A DNA stretch of 64,000 nucleotides from Mucor racemosus (lineage: Eukaryota > Mucoromycota > Mucoromycetes > Mucorales > Mucoraceae): positions 1,612,001-1,676,000 of the forward strand of contig JAPEHQ010000008.1 in the NCBI GenBank assembly GCA_027405735.1, given 5' to 3'. A program made the translations under genes and the position numbers. Positions 11,899 through 22,594 of this stretch are shown here, one piece after another. The notes beneath the pieces are model-generated. The model did not search any database. It had not been told where the DNA came from and saw only the letters and a list, made by a program, of their open reading frames with translations. How positions within the stretch are numbered: the first letter of the stretch is position 1; the number at the start of each line of letters is the position of its first letter.

Positions 11899-12262
11899 TG
11901 TCGGGTTTCGCCCTTTTAGTTTCAATTTCTAATAGAACTGACATTTAATAGAGATTGTAGTATAAATATCTTCAGGAACCGAGACCTAATGCCCTAATAG
12001 TTCTTGGTTCCCTTTTTATTCTGCAATAAAGACCCTACGTTCTCCGTGATTGAATCATTACTAGTCTCTTTCACTATGAAGAAAAAACCTTTTAATTATC
12101 TTAATTATGCCATATTAAGACGAAATTCAAGAAAATAAGCACTGAAAAGTTTCTTATTTTCCTTAACGTGGCATAATTAAAAGAATTAAGATATTTTTTC
12201 TTCATAGTGTTTATTACTTCTACCTTTATGAAAATAAGATCTATTTCCCCCAATAACTCTCA
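11899..12262 (+). mobile_element. Solo LTR, family LTR-4, with TTTAT duplication, carrying a MITE
   Basis: Starts TGTCGGGTTTCG and ends AACTCTCA, flanked by perfect TTTAT (11894-11898, 12263-12267). Total length is 364 bp, of which 138 bp is a nested MITE at 12072-12209. Family members are at 18810-19041 and, 5' truncated, 38925-39541. Confidence 0.85.
12072..12209. mobile_element. MITE with CACTA termini
   Basis: A 138-bp element with perfect 16-bp terminal inverted repeats CACTATGAAGAAAAAA. The arms continue imperfectly inward. The flanking TTT on both sides fits a 3-bp target duplication. It is absent from the equivalent position of the LTR-4 copies at 18990 and 39495. CACTA ends with a 3-bp duplication fit the CACTA/EnSpm superfamily (inference). 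Confidence 0.88.
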
Positions 12263-13155
12263 TTTATAGGCACCATATTTAAATTGTTTTCAATAAAGTG
12301 CGCAGCAAACTATAGGGGTGCACTTCGGTGATGATTTTCTCATTACATAGTAGGTTGTAGAAGTTGCCGTTCAACATCATTGTGTGGAAGATGATGCGTA
12401 CCTAATTCTCGTGCAGATTTTGAAGTTTTTTTGATCAAAATTTGCCAAGATACGACTTTTGTTTTCAAGTAAATCTTGGATAATTTCAGATAGTTCTCAG
12501 ATAATTTTCAAAACTTTTCATCCAATATTGATTCAAATTTAGTTAAATTTGCAACGTTGATGCATCTTGTTTCTATAGGCCATTAATTTTTCTCCGGAAA
12601 TAAAATTGCTATTATATACTGCTCTCTAAAGCAATGACTTCTGTAACACAGATGATTGTATTTACAGTATGGCTCAAGTATATAAACAGCTTTTCAATCA
12701 AATTATACAAAATTTTAAAGACGTCATCAATGGAATTAAAATTTTAGGGTTTATTCAAAAACACGAAGGCCCCCTGTTTTGTTTTTTTTTTTAACAATCA
12801 GGTAGGTTTGATGAAGCAAAACCTTATGGTTTGGTGGAATCACGAGTCTATCATGTACGTGCCTTATCCGTTGGCTAAGGTCTACTATAGTATCTCGCAA
12901 GATGAAGTTTCATACGTAGCTGCCGAAGGTTAGGTGGGAGTTTCGACGTTAAAATAGCGCCTCGTGCGTGAAGTTTTAACGAAGCTTCTATCATAAACTT
13001 TCCTAGTATTCTAGGTTTGAGTAAAAGAAAAACAAGTAATAAGCTGCACTTGTTTAACTTTCTCTTAGCTCATCCGGGTACAGGGTTTATTCTATCTGCG
13101 TTTGGTTCTTTTGATTATTTACCTGCGGTTATCAGCTGTTTGCTTTCTGATTTTT
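12263..13155. other. Unassigned AT-rich stretch
   Basis: About 0.9 kb with no convincing reading frame, RNA gene or repeat shared elsewhere in the window. It leads directly into the 90-bp tandem array; the last 30 bases before the first unit resemble the end of a unit. Confidence 0.3.
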
Positions 13156-13735
13156 GGCACACCCTTGACCAGGGTTTAAGAGTCGAAATGATTTGAGCTA
13201 ACAGTTGGTAGCTATTGAGTTATCAGCTACGGGCTATCTCATTTTGGCACACCCTTGGCCAGGGTTTAAGAGTCGAAATAATTTGGTCTAACAGTTGGTA
13301 GCTATTGAGTTATCAGCTACGGGCTATCTCATTTTGGCACACCCTTGGCCAGGGTTTAAGAGTCGAAATAATTTGGTCTAACAGTTGGTAGCTATTGAGT
13401 TATCAGCTACGGGCTATCTCATTTTGGCACACCCTTGGTCAGGGTTTAAGAGTCGAAATGATTTGGTCTAACAGTTGGTAGCTATTGAGTTATCAGCTAT
13501 TGGTTATCTCATTTTGGCACACCCTTGGTCAGGGTTTAAGAGTCGAAGTGATTTGAGCTAACAGTTGGTAGCTATTGAGTTATCAGCTATTGCCTATCTC
13601 ATTTTGGCACACTCTTGGCCAGGGTTTAAGAGTCAAAATGATTTGAGCTAACAGTTGGTAGCTATTGAGTTATCAGCTATTGGTTATCTCATTTTGGCAC
13701 ACCCTTGGTCAGGGTTTAAGAGTCAAAATAATTGG
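13156..13735 (+). repeat. 90-bp minisatellite, six full units plus a partial
   Basis: Units start GGCACACCCTTG at 13156, 13246, 13336, 13426, 13516, 13606 and 13696, giving an exact 90-bp period. The seventh unit breaks off after about 40 bp. Units differ at a few sites (CTACGGGC versus CTATTGGT or CTATTGCC) that group neighbouring units, as expected from unequal exchange. A 90-bp period is divisible by three but no long frame runs through it. Confidence 0.97.
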
Positions 13736-13769
13736 AATTAATAACTGATGGATCAAGTTTGCTATAATC

Positions 13770-15600
13770 TGTCTCTTTTTTTTAGCATCTGGTCTCTTTT
13801 TCGCAAGGTCTGATCTTTTTGGTATGTTTCTAAAACGCAATATATTTTACTTTCGTCGTAATCTAATCTTTTTTTGGACATATTTAACCGTTTCTCTCCA
13901 ACATCTGCCTCTCTTCTCAAAGATCCAACACCTTTTTTGATATACTGTATGTGGTCTCGTTTCTGCAACATCTGTCATCGTTACTGAGCAATTTGGTCTA
14001 TCGTATGCAAATCTGGTCTCTTTCTGTAATATTTGGTACTCCTCTTTCAATACCTAGTCAATTTATGTTGACATTGGCTTTTTATTTAGGTTTGCCTTGC
14101 CTTTTAGTCTATCTGTCTCTCTTACTATGGCTCTTCTGGTATCTGGGTTTTTCTCTAAATATGCTATCTCATTTCTTGGTTTTAATGCTGACGTCTCTCT
14201 ATGTTCATTCATCTCATCCGTTTCAGTCAACATTTGGTTCTTCATATCCTGTATCAAGTTTTGGTTTACTCTATCTGGTTTTATTTGCGTCGTACATTAT
14301 CTATCTGGTTTCTGCTTGTCTTATATGATGCTTGATTCTCCATTTCCACGGCCTTAAACATTTTATTTGCGTGGTCCCATTTTGTGTATATCTGGTCTCG
14401 GTTCTTCACTATATCTGGTAGTATTCTGGATATCGTATGTCATTTAAGCAATATCTGGTTTCGATTAATTTACTTCTGGTCTCAACTCAGGTTTATATGG
14501 TCTCCTTTCATGCTCATCAGATCTCCATTCATGTACGTTCAGTCTCAATTTATCAATGTTTGGTCCTTCTTCAAGTATCTATGGTTTTACCCCATGTTTA
14601 TCTGGTCACATAACACGCTCCCCTAGTCTCATCTCATCCTCGTCTGGTCTCAATACATGCTCTTCTGGTTTCAACTCGTGCTTATCTGGTTTGAACGCAC
14701 GCTTATTTGGTTTCAATTTAATACTTACAGTATATGGTTTCAATTCATAGTTATCTGGTTTAGGTTTATGCACATCTGGTTTTCTTTCATGCGCTCCTCA
14801 TTTGAATTAATGCGCATCTTGTATCGTATCATCAGCATCTCGTCTTTCTGGTTTCATCTGGTCTCATTACATGCTTACCTGGTTTCAATGTATGCACATC
14901 TGGTTTTTATTTATGCACTACTGTTGGTCTCAATTTATGTTTATATGGTATAGGTTTATCAATATCTGGTTTTATTTATGCACTTCTGGTCTCACTTAAT
15001 GCACATTCGTTCTGCCTTTGTCAACATATAGTCTTTATTTTCATGCACATCTGGTCTGTATTCATGCACATCTGGTCCCATTTCATCAGTATATTATCTC
15101 ATTTTATTCTTATCTCGTCTTTAGCTTTGCTCGTCTGACCTCCATTCATGTTTATCTGTTCTCCATTATTTATGCTCGTCTCAACTTCATTAATTTTTCT
15201 CTGGTATCAAGTGGTTCACATCTGGTCTATTTTAATTCTTGCTCATCTGATTTCTATCTATTCACAGTTAATCTTGGTTCATTCAAGTCTGTTCTCAATT
15301 TATTTTTACCTGGATTCAATTTATTCTGGTTTGGTCTCCATCCATTTTTATATGGTCTCAATTTATACTCATTTGTTTTCAAGTTATCCTGATGTGGTCA
15401 AAATTCATGTTTATCTGGTCTTATTTCATCTTTAACTGGTCTCAGTCTATGCTCTTTTGGTATAAAGGTATGCTCTTTCATGTTCATCAGTTTTTCAATT
15501 AATGCTCATCTGGTCTTACTTCATATTTATCTAGTCTCAATTTATCCCCATCGGGTCTCAATTCGTGTGCTTCTTGTCTCATCTCTTTAACTTGTGCCTT
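13770..15600 (+). repeat. Degenerate tandem array of about 21-bp units
   Basis: Roughly 1.8 kb built from variants of CTGGTTTCAATTCATGCTTAT (clearest at 14640-14900), pyrimidine-rich on this strand. The 21-bp period equals seven codons and the consensus lacks stops in some frames. This explains the cluster of overlapping open stretches of 64-125 codons on the plus strand and the shorter ones on minus. In one minus frame the consensus reads as the heptad KHELKPD. I do not call a gene here. Confidence 0.85.
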
Positions 15601-16630
15601 CAATTTATGAAAAAGGTATATTATTGAAAACTTAAAAAGTATCGTCAACGTCTGATCTTAATTTGGTATCTTTTTTATAATTTTGAAGGTTTCTTTTGAT
15701 ATGACGTCTCCAATCTAATGTATATGGTCTTGTCTTTGTTTTTATTTTATTTTATCTAGAAGTTAAAGCATCTTTTCGTTATCATCTGATTTTTGATACA
15801 TCTTACGTAGGTTTAAGAATCAAAATGATTTGATCGAAAAAAAGCGATAACTTTTACCACCTTTATAGGGATAGTATCTGTTTTGATGCTATCTTAGTAA
15901 ATTTGGTTATTATACTCAGTTGTTTGTTTTTTTACAATCGGTAATCCTGAGTCAATTTAACCTGGTTGCTCTCCATTCGTGGACTTGCGACCTCTCCCCC
16001 TTTTAGGGTCTTATAGTCTTCTTTTACGGTAACCGGCTGGAAACTATAGCCCTTTCTGGCAATCGGAGTCTTATTGATTTCATAGCATCTGCTTGATTTC
16101 AGTATCACTTTATAGTATGGTGGTATACAAACTATAAAGTCAAATGGCAACATGTAGATAGACCTCCTCGTGGTGTTGCTGGAAACGTTGTTTTCAACGG
16201 CTAACTATCTACTCCTTTAAACCGATTATATCAAAAGTTACTTTTCCTCCATCTTAGAGCATTTCATCGTTTATAATATCGATCCATAATTTTTTACTTG
16301 ATTTATTTTTTCTTGGATTCTTTATTGCATAATAAAATTACAAGATTGAAATTAATTGTTTATCCATCAATTATTATTTCTTATTTTTTGTTTTGATACA
16401 AAAAAGTATTGAATGATACAACTAAGCACTTATAAAACCATTCACAGTATTAAACAAAAACGTAGACTGCACAGAATATATATGTATTCATGTATTTTCT
16501 ATAAACCCACCACGCAGTTTCATCAAAAAAGATTACGCCAATTTGCTTGATTGTTATATATATACAAGAAAACTATTTACCAACAGTATACGTATACTGT
16601 ATATATATATATATATCCGAGAGCGCTTTG
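15601..16630. other. Unassigned stretch with a short (TA)n tract
   Basis: AT-rich. A 73-codon minus frame (15932-16153) has mixed coding-like composition but no family I recognise. A (TA)n run lies at about 16598-16615. No promoter or RNA gene is evident. Confidence 0.3.
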
Positions 16631-16759
16631 ATTTTATGCCAGGAAATTATATCAATTTAGACGCTAAAACATGTACTAAATCATTTATTAAAAATAAAGA
16701 AAAACTGCTATCAAATGAAAGAGCACATTAAAACTAAAGAACTTTATTATAAGATCAAA
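16631..16759 (-). mobile_element. LTR-2 fragment: 3' half of the LTR, reverse orientation
   Basis: Reverse complement of about the last 130 bases of LTR-2 (compare 32248-32595), sharing TAAAACTAAAGAACTTTATT and TGTACTAAATCATTTA. It stops at AAGATC, the same LTR position where the fragment at 7428 starts, and is followed at once by the interior of element D. Confidence 0.75.
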
Positions 16760-19700
16760 ACATGCTGATTGTATGGGCACAAATTGATTTGTACATGAGC
16801 ATCGTGCCGTTCTCAAAATTCCATTGCATTTTTTTTTTTACCGAAATGGGGTTTTAAATTACATTTGCTTTTATTAATATAGATTATAGACAGTAATACA
16901 ATTCAATACGTTGCTGAGATAGCGATGTAGAGCAATACATGCAAGAGCCAATATACTTGCGATTATTATTATTTGTAAATATGTTTATAGCTATGATAAT
17001 ACTTACAGCAACAATGGTTTTTACTTGAGCATAAAATTAAATAATACTTACTGCTTCAATTTATATGCAAGCCAGATTTAAAGCTATAGATTTTGCTTTA
17101 TCAGTCATAAAATTTAAGCAAATTAACCTTCTTTAAACTTTCTATTTTGGTTTATTATTATCAGCTGTAAAAAGATTTGTTTTCAAGTATAGCTACCGTA
17201 CGATCAAAACTATGATTATTAGGCAAGTAGACAAGACATTAGGTTATTTTTTTTTATTCCATATTATTCAAAATTTTATCACTTTTCTGGAACATTTCAT
17301 GAGTTTGTAGCCAGTTCCACCTTTTCATTATTGAGTAGATATAAATATCATTGCCTTCGATTTTTTTGACCTAGTAATCAAGAAATACGTCCAACAATGC
17401 AGTAGTAAATAATAATATCTCATCTTAGAATGCGTTTAAATGAAAATATTAGTCTTTAATATAGACTGCTACTTATATTAAAAACATTAAATTCTTATGT
17501 TGTTAGAATGCGTATTCAGATGAAAGAAAAGAATACCAGCTTGATAGTCTGATATGCTTTACCAAACGATGAATATATCATTGGAATATGAAAACAAAAA
17601 GAGAGAAACAACACACGTAGAAAAGGAGTTTTAAGGCTTTACATTATTTAGCGCAATTAAAACCCTGCTAACTTGCTCATTTCAGCCAATGTAAAAGCAG
17701 CATCACAGCGTTAAACTATAAACTAATAAACAAAATAAGCAATATCTGTTATCATAGAAACAAACGTTTTTGTTACCAGAAAAACCATCTATAATCATAT
17801 CATACAATCATTAAAAAATTGCAAAAGCGAGCCCGTAGAGCAATGCTTTAATTGAGCATCATAGCAAGATTAAATTGCTAAGTCTCGTATACTATGGTAT
17901 ATCTAAGTTATAAATAAAAAAGCGTTTCTTTTCTTTAACTTTTCTTATATTTAACCATGTACGTTCTGAAAATTCAGTTTTTGTAGCGGACATTTTCGGG
18001 GCTCATTTTATCCTTACCAACACTCGTGATTTTGATCAAAAAACAGAGAGATCAAATTTTGATACCAAAATCGACGTTTAAATGTACTATATTGTGAGAG
18101 AAAATTGTAGCCATGACTAATACGCATTTCATAAAAACTTAATATTAAATGTTAAGTAATGAGAATTTGTACTTTTGTCCCAAAAACGGTTTTTTAATTA
18201 AAGGATTTTGATGTAATATTTTGCAATAATAACATTTGTTATTTTTTATTGAGCAAATAGAGCGCTAAATTCTGTATATGTGTATATTTTTTGTTTTTAT
18301 AATTGGTAGTATAATTAACTCTAGATTCCCAGAACCAGAAAAAAAAATTTAAAAAATGTCAAAATTGATGATCTGGACAAAAAGAATTTTCTAAATTAAT
18401 ATTCCGCTTATAAGCCTTGTAAGTCTTAAAAAATAAGAGATTTTATAATACTTGAGAGCTTTTTCAAGAACTAACGATGCTATATTCACTTGGTTCAAGC
18501 TTATTACTGTAAATCTTTATACATTTTAATATTGTGCGGTAGTTTATTTGATGATAATGTAGTCTTACTTTATAACTATCGCGGTAGAGATGATTTACAT
18601 TAAGTTTTAGTCTTACCTCTCCAATATCATAAACATAACATAAACATAAACATGGTCATCACTGGTATCTATTGCCACCTTTTTACCCTCTTTGTCCCAA
18701 GTCAATTTATTCAATGCTTCACCAGAACAAACGCACTTTTGACCTATAAAAATTCATTTCTTAGTAAAATCAATTTTTAATAACAAGCTAATAAATAATA
18801 AGTATGGTTTGTCGGTTTTCGAGGATATTAAACAGCCAATTTTGAAGCCAGTTCCATTTCTAACTCACATTGAAATGTAATTCTTATAAATAGTCTTTTA
18901 AACCAAGACCTAGAAGCTCTTGGTTCTTTCTTTTACCATTAGTTTTTCTAGTAATAAAGCCTACGTTCTCCATGATAAATGTTACTAGTCTTTATTATTA
19001 TTCTTTCTATAAATAAGATTGTATGTATCCATAAACTCTCATGGTGTTACCTTTGATAGTTGGTAGTGATATACAAGACAACATCTTGTTTTTCTCTTCT
19101 TAGCTGTTGGCCACTAAATAGACTAACATAAGTTTATTCATTCATTCAAACCAAGTTAATGCTATACATACTTTTATAATCACCAGTTTTTCTCCAGGTA
19201 GATATTCACTTTAGACCAAAAAGGATTGATTATAACGTAGATAATAGAACAAAATGGTTAAATCCTGGACGCGTTTTTGTTCGAGAAAGATATTATAACA
19301 TGCTGCCCTAACATTAACAGTTAATAATTCATTTCCAAATAAACAATAGGTAAAACATGTACTTGTACCTGCTACTCGATTCCAGTTTATAAAAAAAACA
19401 TTAGTCTTTTTATTGTAGTTTTAAACGTAAATAAAAGAGCTGAGGAAAGAGTAGGGAAGAAAAAAGATTTTGTGTGTTACAAACAGAAATTTACAAAGGC
19501 ATAAATACTTTTAGTGTTGTTGCCAAACAGGTTGATTGTTGTCGTTATTTTCATTTGGTCCCAAAATAAGAACATGGGCAGAACTCTTTCAAACCTAAAT
19601 TTCAAATTAGTATATCTTGTCAATAAGGCAATTCTGTTGAATCCGAGTAACTCACATCTGCTTTAAACCATTCAAATTATTTTCATTATTAATTATATTA

Positions 19701-19844
19701 TGATTGATATACTTTAATAAATTGACTAAAAAATCTTGATCTCATTGCTCTGCTCATCTGGGCTGCCTGATCTGCACACAAAAATTCATTTTGTCCATCT
19801 GTGCAGATCATTATGCCCATGGGAAGCATCGTTCCGCCGTAGTG
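16760..19844 (+). mobile_element. Element D, copy D4: lacks left end, right terminus intact
   Basis: Begins at CTGATTGTATGGGC, the position right after the break in D2, and is homologous to D3 through to the right end CGCCGTAGTG. It is interrupted by a solo LTR-4 at 18810-19041. Together with D2 (7124-7428) it would make one near-complete element of about 3.15 kb after removing the LTR. No transposase is present. Confidence 0.65.
18810..19041 (+). mobile_element. Solo LTR, family LTR-4, in element D4
   Basis: A 232-bp LTR with ends TGTCGGTTTTCG and AACTCTCA. Flanks TGGTT (18805-18809) and TGGTG (19042-19046) form a 5-bp duplication with one change. D3 shows the empty site (TATGGTTTACC at about 10920). 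It lacks the MITE found in the 11.9-kb copy. Confidence 0.85.
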
Positions 19845-20074
19845 TATAACTATAAACAATGGTTTGTATTTATCAGCTATGTCTATCATCGACCTCTTTC
19901 TATTGTAATACTATGGTATTATAATTCAAACTTATTATTTCTTACATTTATGATCATAAAAATAAAAGGGCAATTCTCACAACACTCAAAAAAGACAATT
20001 CTTACAGTATCATATAATATTATAATCTCAATTTCCATGTCATTATTTACATCATCATGCAATATCGTAACGTA

Positions 20075-20488
20075 CACTGGACGGTCAACCTATGCTGTAC
20101 AAGATAATTTTGTTGTGCCCAGGTGGGCTGCACACTATAGCCTGAGCTGTTGTGCCCACTGAATATGGTTAAAAAGATAACAATATGTACCTGAGCACAA
20201 CAAAAGAAATTGTACTTTTATTAATATAGATTATAGATAATAATACAATTCAATGCGTTGTTGATGTAGAGCAATACATGCAAGAACCAATATATTTACA
20301 ATTATCATCATTTTTTGTAGATATGTTTATAGCGATAATGTTTACAGCAACAATGGTTTTTGCTCGAACATAAATCTAAATAAATCTTATTGCATGAATT
20401 TATATGCAAGCCAAATCTAAGATGATACATGTTACTTTATCACACATACAGTTTAAACAAATTAACCTTCTTTAAACTTCTTAATACG
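20075..20488 (+). mobile_element. Element D, copy D5: left end, internally deleted and truncated
   Basis: Left terminus CACTGGACGGTCAACC, then about 400 bp homologous to element D with a deletion of the subterminal region present in D1 at about 4240-4480. It ends where LTR-1 sequence begins. It lies about 230 bp after the right end of D4; that spacer has no feature. Confidence 0.65.
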
Positions 20489-21017
20489 TGTCGTATATTT
20501 TCAGGATTGATAAATGTTACTTAAAAAAGAATACAATTAAAGGAGAATGAGTAATGAATCAGTTCTTCAACTGTATAATAAAAACAAGATATCGTTTATT
20601 TAGATGTAAAAGTATGGCCTTTTATATTGATTTGACATTGAGATCCTGAGATGTAATTTAAGGCACTATTGAACTATTGGATCTGTTTGATAGTAATCTA
20701 TGGATTGAAATGGATCAATCATAATTTAACCGTTCTTGCAGAGCTTGTGAGTTGTGTTGTTTCAATGCTGCGCTAAATATGCTTGGATGTTGATTTGATA
20801 ACTACTTGATTGGTTAACTGCTGGGATGAAATAATGTGGTGTCATAATTGAGGTCCAAGCGTTCTTGGTAATTACTGGATTAAACTTGGTACGCTAGGAG
20901 TTTCTTATATCCGATATCAAGACTTGCACTTCAATACATGTCGTAGTCAATAGATTGTAAGATGTATTGATACTGTAGAAGGTGATAATGTATGATACTA
21001 GTAGGTGGAATACAACA
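20489..21017 (-). mobile_element. Solo LTR, family LTR-1, with ATACG duplication, inside an older LTR-1
   Basis: A reverse-oriented 529-bp LTR from TGTCGTATATTTTCAGG to GGTGGAATACAACA, with a perfect ATACG duplication (20484-20488, 21018-21022). The right-hand flank continues as an older, diverged LTR-1 (21018-21150), so this is a self-insertion. Confidence 0.92.
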
Positions 21018-21150
21018 ATACGTTAGGAGTTTCTTATATCCGATATCAAGTCTTTGTACTTCAATGCATGTTGTAGTCAATAGATTGTAAAATGTATCGA
21101 TACTGTAGAAGATGATAAAGTATAATACTAGTTGGCATACAACAACAATA
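21018..21150 (-). mobile_element. Older LTR-1 fragment
   Basis: About 130 bp matching the U3-like end of LTR-1 in reverse, ending GGCATACAACAACA, with more substitutions than the LTR inserted in it. Confidence 0.8.
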
Positions 21151-22594
21151 CTATACCGTTTTCAGATAAAATGTGCCTTTACTATTGGCGTTTCATAAGA
21201 AGAAACGTCATTCTATTTGCTAGTATTCTTTTGATTCCATACATATTTGTTTATTACCGGTATGTATTATCCTGATGTTATGGCCTCATTAAATGATCTA
21301 TTATGAACGTTATTCATTTATTGGATTGATTTTTACATCTATTATTTAGGTCCTTTATTACTTTTATTAGGATTATATTGTTTGTACAGTTTCTGATAAT
21401 TCTTCAATGAAACCATTTTTTTGAATGGATATTAATAGAATGACGGGGTAAAAAAAATATTTAGAAGAATATACTAGCATATATTATAGTAAATTGTTAT
21501 CAATTTGACCACTTTTGTATGGACCTCACTCAGCCAGATACAATACACGTACCTTTACAATACTATACACAATATAACACAATTATAGAGCATATTATTA
21601 GATATACTGTAGAAGTAGTCAGACAATCCTTTACGAATGGATAAACATGCACGTATGTGTTAAGATCGTAGTGCTTCAAAGTATAAATGTTAACATAGTA
21701 ACGAATATGACTCAGTGCATAATACGACGCAGTACAATAATTACAATATTCTACGTATGTGTATATTTACTTTAATATCTTCTGTTATGTTTCCATGACA
21801 TAATATCTTCACTGCTGTTTATAATAGTTGTAACATGTTAAAGCCCATTAATGTTACCATCATGTTGTTTAGACAGTAGGAAATAGGGTTTTGTTTTTGG
21901 GCATAAAATACTCCACGATGATATGCAATTCACCATTGATAACCTATTTAATGAGTAGATACAGCATTAGATATCCATATTATATAGATAATTTTGATTC
22001 TTGAGTGTCCAGTTATGCCTTTTATTGAAGAAATTGACAAGGTCATCGTAGTTACCAGTCAATATCATATCTTTAGAGCACTTTCCGACAATCTTCTCAG
22101 GAGGCCTCGAAATGCAAAACTTGGTATCAATTTGTCTATTACTAGATCCGCACTAAAACATTCTGCTGTATTGCCATCAATCCTTCTATGGAATCCAACT
22201 TCTTGAACCTCAAATTTATCCCCATATTAAAGCAACGTCGTTATAATTACTATAATCTCTTACTAATATATATTCGTTTTCACTTAATGCAGTATCAATT
22301 TTAGGACAAATTGCAAAAATACTAAATTTCTATACTGAAAATTTAAAAGAAATCGAAAGTAAACGATGAAAATCAGCTAAATACTTTAAATAAAAAACGC
22401 TTTAAATTTTTCTTTCCGTCGAATATTCAAAGATGTATTTTTACTCTATTAGCCATTAATACTGGTTTGAAAATAAGAGGGTTAATATCAGAATATAAGT
22501 GGCACCAGTCTAACATTTACCTAAAATCCATTGTAAAAAATTAAGCCCCTAAATTTGATCGTTAATTTTTTGCATTACAAGATAGCTCCTGCTG
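21151..22594. other. Unassigned AT-rich stretch with one coding-like island
   Basis: Mostly featureless. Bases 21994-22206 have higher GC and a 70-codon plus-strand frame (motifs VIVVTSQ, KLGINLSITR, ILLWNPTS) ending in TGA. It reads like the C-terminal exon of a protein, but I cannot name a family and see no neighbouring exons. It may be a gene relic. Confidence 0.3.

Noticed and set aside
13951..15435. Cluster of open frames up to 125 codons
   Set aside because: They result from the 21-bp repeat period, which keeps several frames open; no start context, splice pattern or family similarity.
7124..19844. Target duplication for a D2-D4 composite element
   Set aside because: Bases flanking 7124 and 19844 do not match over 3 to 8 bp, so the composite is proposed from internal junctions only.
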